DNA of 10,457 bases, taken from contig JAGNOB010000025.1 in NCBI GenBank assembly GCA_017990305.1, positions 1-10,457 on the forward strand. The letters run 5' to 3'. A program made the translations under genes and the position numbers. This document shows positions 1 through 5,857 of this stretch, piece after piece. Each line of letters opens with the position of its first letter. The stretch's first letter is position 1. The notes beneath the pieces are model-generated. The model was not told the DNA's origin. It did not search any database and was given only the letters and a program-made list of their open reading frames with translations. Source of the stretch: Leucobacter sp. Its GTDB lineage: Bacteria; Actinomycetota; Actinomycetes; Actinomycetales; Microbacteriaceae.

Positions 1-1
1 G

Positions 2-286
2 CTCGGCAATCAGCTGCTTGTGGCCTTCGCCGCAAACTCACCCGCCTCCGAACGACTGAGGACTCACCTTGTCGAGGCGATGGCCACAAGCCTGCAGAGC
101 GCGATTCTCGTGGAGCGGCCAGGAGCGTCCGAGACCTTCGTGACAATCACGAGCCGCTACATTGCTGCGGGTGTCATCGCAGTCGTCATCGAGGCCCTCG
201 AGGAACCCCGCCGCTTCACCAGGGACGAGCTGGTCGCGGCTCTACTGGAGGCGCTCCCAAGTTGGCTCACTGGAGTGCGCGGGTAA
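2..286 (+). CDS. TetR-family transcriptional regulator, C-terminal part (5' end outside window)
   Basis: The frame is open from the first bases of the window and stops with TAA at 284-286, leaving 94 visible residues. A GTG at 20 could be read as a start, but the frame continues upstream without a stop, so this is most likely a truncated view of a longer gene. The visible part is all-helical in character: a segment with alternating hydrophobic residues (SRYIAAGVIAVVIEALEE), then a final helix ending LLEALPSWLTG. That pattern is typical of the ligand-binding C-terminal domain of TetR/AcrR repressors, where a helix with a Gly is followed by a short charged loop and a closing 'LP.WL' helix. The DNA-binding helix-turn-helix would lie outside the window, so neither ligand nor target can be inferred. 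It ends about 190 bases before the tRNA gene and shows no link to it. The family call rests on fold-like pattern only. Confidence 0.55.
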   Translation, partial: LGNQLLVAFAANSPASERLRTHLVEAMATSLQSAILVERPGASETFVTITSRYIAAGVIAVVIEALEEPRRFTRDELVAALLEALPSWLTGVRG

Positions 287-405
287 CTCAGGTGACGTCG
301 CAACCCGGACATTGCCACGCTCGCGTGCACGCAGAGCTCCGAGGAGAAACCCGCGTGTTTCCGCGGAATATCCCGCGCCACACGCCAATGTTTTCGCCCA
401 GTGTG

Positions 406-432
406 CTGAATGCGCAGAGTTTGGACTAGGAT
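406..432 (+). promoter_or_regulatory. candidate promoter for the tRNA-Pro gene
   Basis: TAGGAT at 427-432 fits the -10 form TAnnnT. A weak -35-like CTGAAT lies at 406-411 with a short 15-base spacer. Transcription would start near 439, about 38 bases before the mature tRNA. A small hairpin (TTGCGC 441-446 with GCGCAA 454-459) would lie in that 5' leader, which RNase P would remove. The -35 is poor, so confidence is low. I see nothing else definite in 287-476. Confidence 0.25.
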
Positions 433-476
433 TGGTCAGGTTGCGCACTCGAGGCGCAATGCGAGACGAAGAGTCT

Positions 477-551
477 CGGGGCGTAGCTCAGCTTGGCTAG
501 AGCGCCCGCTTTGGGAGCGGGAGGTCGCAGGTTCGAATCCTGTCGCCCCGA
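477..551 (+). tRNA. tRNA-Pro, anticodon UGG
   Basis: A complete cloverleaf can be folded by eye. The acceptor stem CGGGGCG (477-483) pairs with CGCCCCG (544-550). The D stem GCTC (486-489) pairs with GAGC (500-503). The anticodon stem CCCGC (505-509) pairs with GCGGG (517-521). The 7-base loop TTTGGGA has the anticodon TGG at 512-514, which reads proline CCA and, by wobble, other CCN codons. The T stem GCAGG (527-531) pairs with CCTGT (539-543) around the invariant TTCGAAT loop. The discriminator base is A551. The CCA tail is not encoded (the sequence continues CAA), so it must be added after transcription. It lies 61 bases upstream of tig. Confidence 0.95.
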
Positions 552-601
552 CAAGGGTCGTTTGGCCCGACACAGGCTGATTGCAGCATTTATCCGACGA
601 T

Positions 602-615
602 GAGAGGCCAAATTG
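602..615 (+). promoter_or_regulatory. ribosome binding site fixing a TTG start for tig
   Basis: GAGAGG at 602-607 is followed by a 5-base gap and TTG at 613-615. No in-frame ATG or GTG lies between the tRNA gene and the first conserved residues, and the family's N-terminus (PKTKAEKLTPTRSKL) begins directly after this TTG. The ATG at 600 is in a different frame. Confidence 0.75.
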
Positions 616-2148
616 CCGAAGACGAAAGCTGAGAAGCTCACACCGACCCGCTCCAAGCTGACCGTTACCGTCACGCAGGACGAGCTTGCTCCTTACCTGA
701 AGAACGCGTACAAGTCGATCGCTGAGCAGGTTTCGATCCCCGGCTTCCGCAAGGGCAAGGCTCCCGCGCAGATCATCGATCAGCGGTTCGGTCGCGACTC
801 AGTCATCTCTGAAGCAGTCAACCACTCGCTCGATGACTTCTACCAGGCAGCAGTTGCCGAGGCAGGCGTCAGCCCAATGGGGCGCCCCTCGGCTGACATC
901 GAGACGATGCCGGTTGCAGCCGACGAGAAGAGCGAACTCGTTCTCCTCTTCGAGGTTGAGGTTCGTCCCGAGTTCACGCTTCCCAACTACGACGGCATGG
1001 AGCTCATTGTCGACGAGGCTGAGGTCGACGAGAGCGCAATTGAGGCAGAGCTGACCAGCCTCCGCGAGCGCTTCGGAACCCTCGTGACCGTTGATCGCCC
1101 GGCTAAGACCGGCGACTTCGTTGAACTCGATCTCACCGCGAAGGTTGATGGCGTCGAGGTTGACCAGGCGAGCGGCGTCTCGTACGAGGTTGGCGCTGGA
1201 AACCTGCTGCAGGGCACCGACGAAGCAGTCGAGACCCTCACCGCTGGCGAGACCACGAACTTCACATCGCAGCTGCTCGGCGGCGAGTACGAGGGCCAGG
1301 ACGCTGAGGTCGAGCTCACGCTCACCGCTGTGAAGGAGCGCGAGCTTCCCGAGGCCGACGACGAGTTTGCACAGCTCGCGAGCGAGTTCGACACCATCGC
1401 CGAGCTCCGCGAGAGCCTCAAGGAGCAGGTCTCGCAGGCCTCGGTCTTTGCACAGGGTCGTCAGGCACGCGATCTCTTCACCGAGACGCTCATCGAGCAG
1501 GCAGAGATCCCCATCTCGGAGGAGCTCGTCGAAGAAGAGGTGCACCGTCACCTCGAGGGTGAAGGTCGCCTCGAAGACGACGAGCACCGCGCCGAAGTTC
1601 GCGTTGCCAGCGAGAAGCAGATCCAGATGGAGCTCCTCCTCGACGCAATCTCCGAGCAGGAGAACGTTACGCCGACTCAGGCAGAACTCTCCGACTACAT
1701 CTACCAGTCGGCTCAGCAGTACGGCATGGAGCCCACACAGTTCCTGCAGGCAATCAGCCAGGGCAACCAGCTGCAGGTCATCCTCGCTGAGGTCACCCGC
1801 AACAAGGCACTCGCTGTCGCCCTTGGCAAGACCAAGGTTGTCGACAAGGCTGGCAAGGCTGTGGATCTCGGCGCATTCGTCGCGGTAGACACCGACGACG
1901 AGGCTGGAGAAGCCGCCGACGCTGAGGCACCGGCAGCAGAAGAGAAGCCCAAGAAGGCTCCTGCGAAGAAGGCAGCAGCGAAGACTGAGGACGCTGAGAA
2001 GCCCGCAGCCAAGAAGGCCCCGGCGAAGAAGGCCGCAGCAGCCGAAGGCGACGCAGACGAGGAGGCCAAGAAGGCCGCTCGCTCCGCAGCAGCCAAGAAG
2101 GCAGCAGCGACTCGCGCCGCGAAGAAGGCAGCAGCAGAAGAGAAGTAA
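613..2148 (+). CDS. tig: trigger factor, ribosome-associated chaperone with an extended Ala/Lys-rich tail
   Basis: Trigger factor binds the ribosome next to the peptide exit tunnel and shields nascent chains. The N-terminal ribosome-binding domain carries the signature GFRKGKAP at residues 44-51. A FKBP-type peptidyl-prolyl isomerase domain spans roughly 163-243, and the helical C-terminal chaperone cradle about 245-424. The protein is 511 residues, against about 430 in E. coli. The excess is residues 425-511, an Asp/Glu-rich linker followed by Ala/Lys repeats with seven KK pairs (units such as APAKKAAA). Tails of this kind occur in other actinobacterial trigger factors, but their role is unknown to me. 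Within the FKBP domain the usual 'GFE' active-site motif reads GTDEAV (residues 201-206), so isomerase activity may be weak. The start is TTG at 613, supported by GAGAGG upstream. The gene ends at a strong hairpin terminator, so it is probably transcribed apart from clpP1. Confidence 0.96.
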   Translation: MPKTKAEKLTPTRSKLTVTVTQDELAPYLKNAYKSIAEQVSIPGFRKGKAPAQIIDQRFGRDSVISEAVNHSLDDFYQAAVAEAGVSPMGRPSADIETMPVAADEKSELVLLFEVEVRPEFTLPNYDGMELIVDEAEVDESAIEAELTSLRERFGTLVTVDRPAKTGDFVELDLTAKVDGVEVDQASGVSYEVGAGNLLQGTDEAVETLTAGETTNFTSQLLGGEYEGQDAEVELTLTAVKERELPEADDEFAQLASEFDTIAELRESLKEQVSQASVFAQGRQARDLFTETLIEQAEIPISEELVEEEVHRHLEGEGRLEDDEHRAEVRVASEKQIQMELLLDAISEQENVTPTQAELSDYIYQSAQQYGMEPTQFLQAISQGNQLQVILAEVTRNKALAVALGKTKVVDKAGKAVDLGAFVAVDTDDEAGEAADAEAPAAEEKPKKAPAKKAAAKTEDAEKPAAKKAPAKKAAAAEGDADEEAKKAARSAAAKKAAATRAAKKAAAEEK

Positions 2149-2160
2149 CCTTCTGCACCT

Positions 2161-2203
2161 AGCGAAGAATCCCCGGTCCATGCGGCCGGGGATTCTTCGT
2201 TTC
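2161..2203 (+). terminator. rho-independent terminator after tig
   Basis: Arm CGAAGAATCCCCGG (2163-2176) pairs perfectly with CCGGGGATTCTTCG (2186-2199) over a 9-base loop. A G-T and an A-T pair extend the stem outward to 2161/2201. A short T run (TTT, 2200-2202) follows. The hairpin begins 12 bases after the tig stop and separates tig from the clpP promoter region. Confidence 0.88.
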
Positions 2204-2207
2204 AAGC

Positions 2208-2231
2208 GAACAACGCGGTTGTGAACAACGC
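2208..2231 (+). repeat. 9-bp direct repeat beside the ClgR-type operator
   Basis: GAACAACGC occurs at 2208-2216 and again at 2223-2231, 15 bases apart. The second copy forms the left half of the CGC-N5-GCG operator. The first copy has the left half-site but reads CGC-N5-TGA, so it could be a degenerate second binding site. It may also be chance. Confidence 0.4.
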
Positions 2232-2242
2232 CCACGGCGAAC
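2225..2242 (+). promoter_or_regulatory. ClgR-type operator upstream of clpP1P2
   Basis: ACAACGCCCACGGCGAAC fits, at all 18 positions, the actinobacterial ClgR consensus as I remember it (WNNWCGCYNANRGCGWWS): CGC 2229-2231, A at 2234, GCG 2237-2239, then AAC. ClgR is a helix-turn-helix activator of clpP1P2 and related protease genes in corynebacteria, mycobacteria and streptomycetes. The site is centred 73 bases before the preferred clpP1 start. If the TACGCT at 2270-2275 is the -10, the site is centred near -48, a sensible position for an activator. No good -35 is visible, which also fits activator dependence. The -10 and the regulatory reading are inference. Confidence 0.72.
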
Positions 2243-2296
2243 ACGCCAGCGGCATCGTTTCGCAGTCGATACGCTCGAATCAAGCAACTTACGAAT

Positions 2297-2309
2297 GGAG
2301 CGCCGAATG
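2297..2309 (+). promoter_or_regulatory. ribosome binding site deciding the clpP1 start
   Basis: GGAG at 2297-2300 lies 6 bases before ATG 2307. An in-frame ATG at 2295 has no purine-rich site upstream (the sequence there is AAGCAACTTACGA) and overlaps this GGAG. ATG 2307 is therefore the better start and gives the N-terminus [10 protein letters not shown]. Confidence 0.65.
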
Positions 2310-2891
2310 GCTGAACAGTCGCCCGTGAACAGCGTGTTCGACCGCCTGCTGAAAGACCGAATCATCTGGCTCGGTTCTGAAGTGCGCGACGAAAACGCAA
2401 ACGAGATCTGCGCAAAGATCTTGCTCCTCGCAGCAGAGGATCCCGAAGCCGATATCTACCTCTACATCAACTCACCCGGTGGGTCGATCACAGCTGGTAT
2501 GGCAATCTACGACACGATGAGCTTCGTGCCGAACGACATCGTCACCGTGGGAATTGGTATGGCTGCCTCGATGGGGCAGTTCCTCCTCACCGCCGGCACC
2601 AAGGGCAAGCGCTACATCACGCCGAACGCCCGCGTGCTCCTGCACCAGCCGCACGGCGGCTTCGGCGGCACCGCGAGCGACATTCAGACGCAGGCGCAGC
2701 TCATCGTTTCGATGAAGAACCGTCTCGCCGAGATCACCGCGAAGCAAACCGGGAAGACCCTCGAGCAGATCAACGAGGACGGCGACCGCGATCGGTGGTT
2801 CACTGCCGAGGAAGCTCTCGAGTACGGCTTCGTCGATTTCATCAGGGACACCGCTACGGACGTCGTCGGTGGCGGCGGCACGAGCAAGTAG
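2307..2891 (+). CDS. clpP1: ATP-dependent Clp protease proteolytic subunit ClpP1
   Basis: This is a serine protease subunit of the Clp barrel, 194 residues from ATG 2307 (198 if ATG 2295 is used), a usual ClpP length. The catalytic triad is visible by alignment with E. coli ClpP: Ser88 in GMAASMG, His113 in LLHQPHGG and Asp162 in RDRW. The conserved [18 protein letters not shown] strand-helix is at 54-71, and the handle-helix region follows His113. In actinobacteria, ClpP1 and ClpP2 stack as separate heptameric rings into one mixed barrel. That barrel receives substrates from ClpX or ClpC, degrades unfolded or tagged proteins in the cytoplasm, and is often essential. clpP2 begins 18 bases after the stop, so the two genes form an operon. 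Control by ClgR is likely from the operator at 2225-2242. The short Gly-rich C-terminus (GGGGTSK) is unremarkable. The ClpP1/ClpP2 naming follows gene order and similarity. Confidence 0.96.
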   Translation: MAEQSPVNSVFDRLLKDRIIWLGSEVRDENANEICAKILLLAAEDPEADIYLYINSPGGSITAGMAIYDTMSFVPNDIVTVGIGMAASMGQFLLTAGTKGKRYITPNARVLLHQPHGGFGGTASDIQTQAQLIVSMKNRLAEITAKQTGKTLEQINEDGDRDRWFTAEEALEYGFVDFIRDTATDVVGGGGTSK

Positions 2892-2909
2892 TCGATAGGA
2901 AAACACCAC

Positions 2910-3581
2910 ATGACGAATCTCCACATGCCACAGAGCGGCTCGGCGAATGGGCTGATGCCTGACTCCCGATACGTGCTCCCAACCTTTGAAGAGCGCACCG
3001 CGTACGGCTTCAAGCGCCAGGATCCATACGCGAAGCTCTTCGAGGACCGCATCATTTTCCTCGGTGTACAGGTTGACGATGCCTCGGCAGACGACGTTAT
3101 GGCGCAGCTGCTCGTACTCGAAAGCCAGGATCCCGAGCGCGACATTACGATGTACATCAACTCGCCTGGCGGCTCATTCACCGCAATGACCGCAATCTAC
3201 GACACGATGCAGTATGTTCGCCCGCACGTGCAGACGGTGTGCCTCGGGCAGGCAGCTTCGGCTGCTGCCGTGCTGCTCGCCGGCGGCACTCCAGGCAAGC
3301 GCCTCGCACTCCCCAACGCTCGCGTGCTGATCCACCAGCCGTCGAGCGGCCAGGGCGGTCACGGGCAGGCTTCGGACATCGAGATTCAGGCCGCGGAGAT
3401 CCAGCGGATGCGCGACTGGCTCGAGGAGACGCTCTCGAAGCATTCGAAGCGCTCGGTTGCGGAGGTCAATAACGATATCGATCGTGACAAGATCCTCAGC
3501 GCCCAGGAAGCCCTCCAGTATGGGCTCATTGACCAGGTTCTGACGAGCCGAAAGAACCCGCAGCCCGCAATCGGGCAGTAA
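2910..3581 (+). CDS. clpP2: ATP-dependent Clp protease proteolytic subunit ClpP2
   Basis: This is the second ClpP paralogue, 223 residues. The triad is Ser117 in GQAASAA, His142 in IHQPSSG and Asp193 in DRDK. The N-terminal stretch [20 protein letters not shown] (25-44) before EDRIIFLG is typical of actinobacterial ClpP2. The first 20 or so residues may be a propeptide removed on maturation, as known for other ClpPs. The active-site motif has AASAAA where ClpP1 has AASMGQ, a difference seen in ClpP2 proteins. In mycobacteria the ClpP2 ring is the face that docks ClpX/ClpC. The start ATG 2910 has AGGA at 2897-2900 with a 9-base gap. It is co-transcribed with clpP1 and ends at a strong hairpin before clpX. 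Confidence 0.96.
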   Translation: MTNLHMPQSGSANGLMPDSRYVLPTFEERTAYGFKRQDPYAKLFEDRIIFLGVQVDDASADDVMAQLLVLESQDPERDITMYINSPGGSFTAMTAIYDTMQYVRPHVQTVCLGQAASAAAVLLAGGTPGKRLALPNARVLIHQPSSGQGGHGQASDIEIQAAEIQRMRDWLEETLSKHSKRSVAEVNNDIDRDKILSAQEALQYGLIDQVLTSRKNPQPAIGQ

Positions 3582-3613
3582 CGGGATTCACTCGGTAACA
3601 GTGTGATTACAAG

Positions 3614-3656
3614 CTGGCGGCGCGCGGTCTGAAAAGGCGGCGCGCCGCCAGTCTTT
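3614..3656 (+). terminator. hairpin terminator between clpP2 and clpX
   Basis: CTGGCGGCGCGC (3614-3625) pairs perfectly with GCGCGCCGCCAG (3640-3651) around a 14-base loop, and TCTTTG follows. The stem is very GC-rich with only three consecutive Ts, so it may terminate fully or only attenuate. It lies 32 bases after the clpP2 stop and 61 bases before the clpX start. Confidence 0.75.
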
Positions 3657-3697
3657 GTCAGAGGTCGCCACTAGGCTCGAAAGCGTACTAGCGACGC

Positions 3698-3714
3698 GAG
3701 GAGGTTTCGGAATG
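3698..3714 (+). promoter_or_regulatory. strong ribosome binding site deciding the clpX start
   Basis: GAGGAGG at 3698-3704 is a near-ideal Shine-Dalgarno, followed by 7 bases and ATG 3712. This start yields [19 protein letters not shown], the standard ClpX N-terminus. The longest open frame (from 3655) would start inside the hairpin tail and add 19 non-conserved residues. Confidence 0.92.
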
Positions 3715-4983
3715 GCACGCATTGGCGAAAGCAGCGAGGTGCTGAAGTGCTCGTTCTGCGGGAAGTCGCAGAAACAGGTCGCGCAGCTTATTGCCGGCCC
3801 GCAGATCTACATTTGCGATGAGTGCGTGGCGCTCTGCAACGAGATCATCGAAGAGCGCCTGTCAGAGCATCAGCCCGCCGAGCCAAGCGATTTCACGCTC
3901 CACAAGCCGCGCGAGATCTCCGGATTCCTCGACCAGTACGTCATCGGCCAGGATCGTGCGAAGCAGTCGCTCGCCGTCGCCGTCTACAACCATTACAAGC
4001 GTGTGCGAGCCGCGAGTGCGATTACCAGCGCCGAGTTCGCAACCGAACAGGTTGAGATCGCAAAGTCGAACATCATGATGATCGGGCCGACGGGCTGTGG
4101 CAAGACTTACCTCGCTCAGTCGCTCGCTCGCCAGCTCGGGGTTCCATTCGCGGTTGCAGACGCTACGGCGCTCACTGAGGCTGGGTATGTCGGCGAAGAC
4201 GTCGAGAATATCCTCCTCAAGCTTCTACAGGCTGCCGACTTCGACGTGCAGCGTGCCGAGACAGGCATTATCTACATCGATGAGATCGACAAGATCACCC
4301 GCAAGGCTGAAAACCCGTCGATCACCCGCGATGTCTCAGGAGAGGGCGTGCAGCAAGCTCTCCTCAAGATTCTTGAGGGCACCGTCGCTTCCATCCCGCC
4401 ACAGGGCGGCCGCAAGCACCCCAATCAAGAGTTCATTCAGCTTGATACGACCAACGTGCTCTTCATCGTCGCCGGGGCATTCTCCGGCCTTGAGGAGATC
4501 ATCGCTCAGCGACTTGGCAAGGGCGGCATCGGCTTTGGTACGCCAATGGGCGCCAAGCGTGAGGAATCAGAGCTGTTCGCCGAAGTCCAGCCAGAAGACC
4601 TGCACCGCTTCGGCCTCATCCCGGAGTTCATCGGTCGGCTACCGGTCATCGCGACTGTAGACCCGCTCGACACTGACGCGCTGAAGCGCATCCTCACCGA
4701 GCCAAAAAACGCCCTGGTGAAGCAGTTCCAGCGCATGTTCGAGCTCGACGATGTCGACCTGGAGTTCGAGGATGACGCGCTCGAAGAGATTGCAAACCTC
4801 GCGGTTGCCAGAAAGACCGGCGCTCGCGGTCTGCGTTCGATCCTGGAGACTGTGCTCGGCCCAGCCATGTTCGACGTGCCCTCAAACGACGACGTCTCCA
4901 AGGTGATCGTCACCCGGGCAGCCGTGCGTGAAGAGGAGCCCGTCGTGATGCTGGCGGCACAGAGCGGCCGCGAAAGCGCTTAG
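3712..4983 (+). CDS. clpX: ATP-dependent Clp protease ATP-binding subunit ClpX
   Basis: ClpX is a hexameric AAA+ unfoldase that recognises degron-tagged proteins and threads them into ClpP. The protein is 423 residues, normal for the family. The N-terminal zinc-binding dimerisation domain has Cys13, Cys16, Cys35 and Cys38 (CSFC...CDEC). Walker A is GPTGCGKT (125-132), the pore loop GYVG (158-161) and Walker B IIYIDEID (186-193). The second pore loop lies in [10 protein letters not shown] (206-215) and the RKH loop is at 234-236. The ClpP-contacting loop is IGFG at 273-276. The conserved [12 protein letters not shown] box is at 301-312, and sensor 2 GARGLR at 370-375. Everything needed for activity is present. 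It follows clpP1P2 in the common order, but a hairpin separates them, so it may have its own promoter or depend on read-through. I could not identify a convincing promoter in 3657-3697. It converges with the lipoprotein gene 38 bases downstream. Confidence 0.97.
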   Translation: MARIGESSEVLKCSFCGKSQKQVAQLIAGPQIYICDECVALCNEIIEERLSEHQPAEPSDFTLHKPREISGFLDQYVIGQDRAKQSLAVAVYNHYKRVRAASAITSAEFATEQVEIAKSNIMMIGPTGCGKTYLAQSLARQLGVPFAVADATALTEAGYVGEDVENILLKLLQAADFDVQRAETGIIYIDEIDKITRKAENPSITRDVSGEGVQQALLKILEGTVASIPPQGGRKHPNQEFIQLDTTNVLFIVAGAFSGLEEIIAQRLGKGGIGFGTPMGAKREESELFAEVQPEDLHRFGLIPEFIGRLPVIATVDPLDTDALKRILTEPKNALVKQFQRMFELDDVDLEFEDDALEEIANLAVARKTGARGLRSILETVLGPAMFDVPSNDDVSKVIVTRAAVREEEPVVMLAAQSGRESA

Positions 4984-4989
4984 TCTGCT

Positions 4990-5002
4990 GCTGGCGGCGC
5001 GC
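4990..5002 (+). repeat. 13-base copy of the clpP2 terminator arm, after clpX
   Basis: GCTGGCGGCGCGC here repeats exactly the sequence at 3613-3625, the left arm of the hairpin before clpX. The complementary right arm is absent here, so it cannot form the same hairpin. No convincing terminator is visible in the 38 bases between clpX and the convergent lipoprotein gene. The repeat may simply reflect GC-rich composition. Confidence 0.35.
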
Positions 5003-5021
5003 TCAGCGGAAGGGGCCCGCG

Positions 5022-5513
5022 TTAGCCGAGGAACGCCGACAGATCGTAACTCAGAAGCATCCCACCCGAATCGCTGGGCAGCGTCACCGCAGTCACCTGA
5101 AGGCCGGGGGCAGTGAGGGATGCTGAGCGCCCGCCGTCACCGGTGGCCGTCTCATCGGAGACCGTAAACCCACCTCCCGAGACAACCGCGTCCCAGAGCG
5201 CATCTGCGGCGGACTGATCCTCGGCTCGCAGCACCACAAACCAGCTGTCGACGCCACGTGTGCCGGCATCGTCGATGACTGCGCCCTCGGGAAGCACGAA
5301 GCCATCCGGGAAGTCCGCCGGCAGCTCAGCCTGCTTCTCGAACGCCTCATCGGGGTTCTCTTCCTGCCAACTTCCACCCTCGGGCTCGACCTTTTCAGTC
5401 AGGTCGCCGCCCTCAGGGTTGACTGTTCCAGGCTCAGGGGCGCACCCGGCGAGGGGAGCGAGAAGCAGACCCAGGGCAAGAACCCCAGCGGTGGAGCGCA
5501 AGTTATGTTTCAT
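5022..5513 (-). CDS. putative lipoprotein of unknown function, third gene of the valS operon
   Basis: I do not recognise a named family. From ATG at 5513 it encodes 163 residues. The N-terminus is a classic lipoprotein signal: basic MKHNLR, a hydrophobic stretch (8-20), then the lipobox LAGC with the acylated Cys at 24. The mature protein should therefore be anchored to the outer face of the membrane. A Pro/Glu/Gly-rich linker (25-62) follows, then a compact domain starting ELPADFPDGFVLPEGAVI (63-80). 'LP.DFP..vPlp.ga' openings of this kind recur in small actinobacterial lipoproteins of unknown function. The rest is alternating beta-like segments (WFVVLRAED; SASLTAPGLQVTAVTL) with no cysteines or obvious catalytic residues. 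The start was chosen because its ATG overlaps the stop of the upstream gene (TGATG), implying translational coupling. TTG at 5525 and GTG at 5516 are alternatives that would enter the preceding gene. Confidence 0.82.
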   Translation of the reverse strand: MKHNLRSTAGVLALGLLLAPLAGCAPEPGTVNPEGGDLTEKVEPEGGSWQEENPDEAFEKQAELPADFPDGFVLPEGAVIDDAGTRGVDSWFVVLRAEDQSAADALWDAVVSGGGFTVSDETATGDGGRSASLTAPGLQVTAVTLPSDSGGMLLSYDLSAFLG

Positions 5514-5818
5514 CACAGCAGCCAATCGTCATCTTCATCGTCGGGTTCGTCGCCATTGGGGTGCGACGCTGCGGGAGCGCCGTTGAGAGCACGCTCCGTC
5601 ACGCTACCGTCTGCCGCCACCGCTACATCAGCAAGAACTGTGGCGGAGCCGTCAATGAGTTCAATCCTGGCCCGCCCCTCGAGCCAGGTTAGCGTCCAAG
5701 ACACTCCGAGAGCCTCGCTCGCGCGTTCCTTCTCGATCCGTGCGATTGCCCCGTGCAGCAGCTCGGGCACGCCGGGATGCGGCGCATCACCCGCCTGCCA
5801 GCGTGACCCGAGCTGCAT
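5513..5818 (-). CDS. conserved-type hypothetical protein, 101 aa, acidic C-terminus
   Basis: I do not recognise a characterised family. The 101-residue protein has no signal peptide or membrane segment and looks cytoplasmic. It begins MQLGSRWQAGDAPHPGVPELL, has one predicted amphipathic helix (GAIARIEKERASEAL, 23-37), a Trp-containing strand pair (SWTLTWLEGRARIELIDG, 40-57), a hydrophobic stretch to about 70, and an acidic tail DEPDDEDDDWLL (90-101). The start ATG 5818 has AGGA 8 bases upstream on the minus strand. It begins 39 bases after the valS stop and its TGA overlaps the lipoprotein ATG, so all three genes are probably one transcript. Codon usage appears normal for the window. I recall similar small proteins next to valS in Microbacteriaceae but cannot confirm this here. 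Function unknown. Confidence 0.72.
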   Translation of the reverse strand: MQLGSRWQAGDAPHPGVPELLHGAIARIEKERASEALGVSWTLTWLEGRARIELIDGSATVLADVAVAADGSVTERALNGAPAASHPNGDEPDDEDDDWLL

Positions 5819-5857
5819 ATACGTTGTCCTATTCGTTCGTTTTCCGGCGTAGGCCGA

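Noticed and set aside
20..22. GTG at 20 as the true start of the first gene
   Set aside because: The frame is open to the window edge, no ribosome binding site precedes it, and the product looks like only the C-terminal domain of a TetR protein.
562..600. Promoter for tig just downstream of the tRNA
   Set aside because: TTGGCC at 562-567 looks like a -35, but no acceptable -10 lies at 16-18 bases. tig may be co-transcribed with the tRNA.
799..2283. A 494-codon open frame on the minus strand opposite tig
   Set aside because: It is Leu/Cys/Arg-rich, lacks any family resemblance and mirrors the GAG/CTC-rich coding of trigger factor on the other strand. It also runs through the tig terminator and the clpP1 operator. 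It is a shadow frame in GC-rich DNA.
2295..2306. ATG 2295 as the clpP1 start
   Set aside because: No ribosome binding site precedes it and it overlaps the GGAG that suits ATG 2307. Possible but less likely.
3655..3711. Longer clpX reading frame starting at 3655
   Set aside because: It starts in the terminator tail and adds 19 non-conserved residues, while ATG 3712 has an ideal ribosome binding site and the family's N-terminus.
5003..5022. Possible terminator between clpX and the convergent lipoprotein gene
   Set aside because: Only a 4-bp GC stem (5006-5009 with 5017-5020) can be formed and there is no T run, too weak to call.
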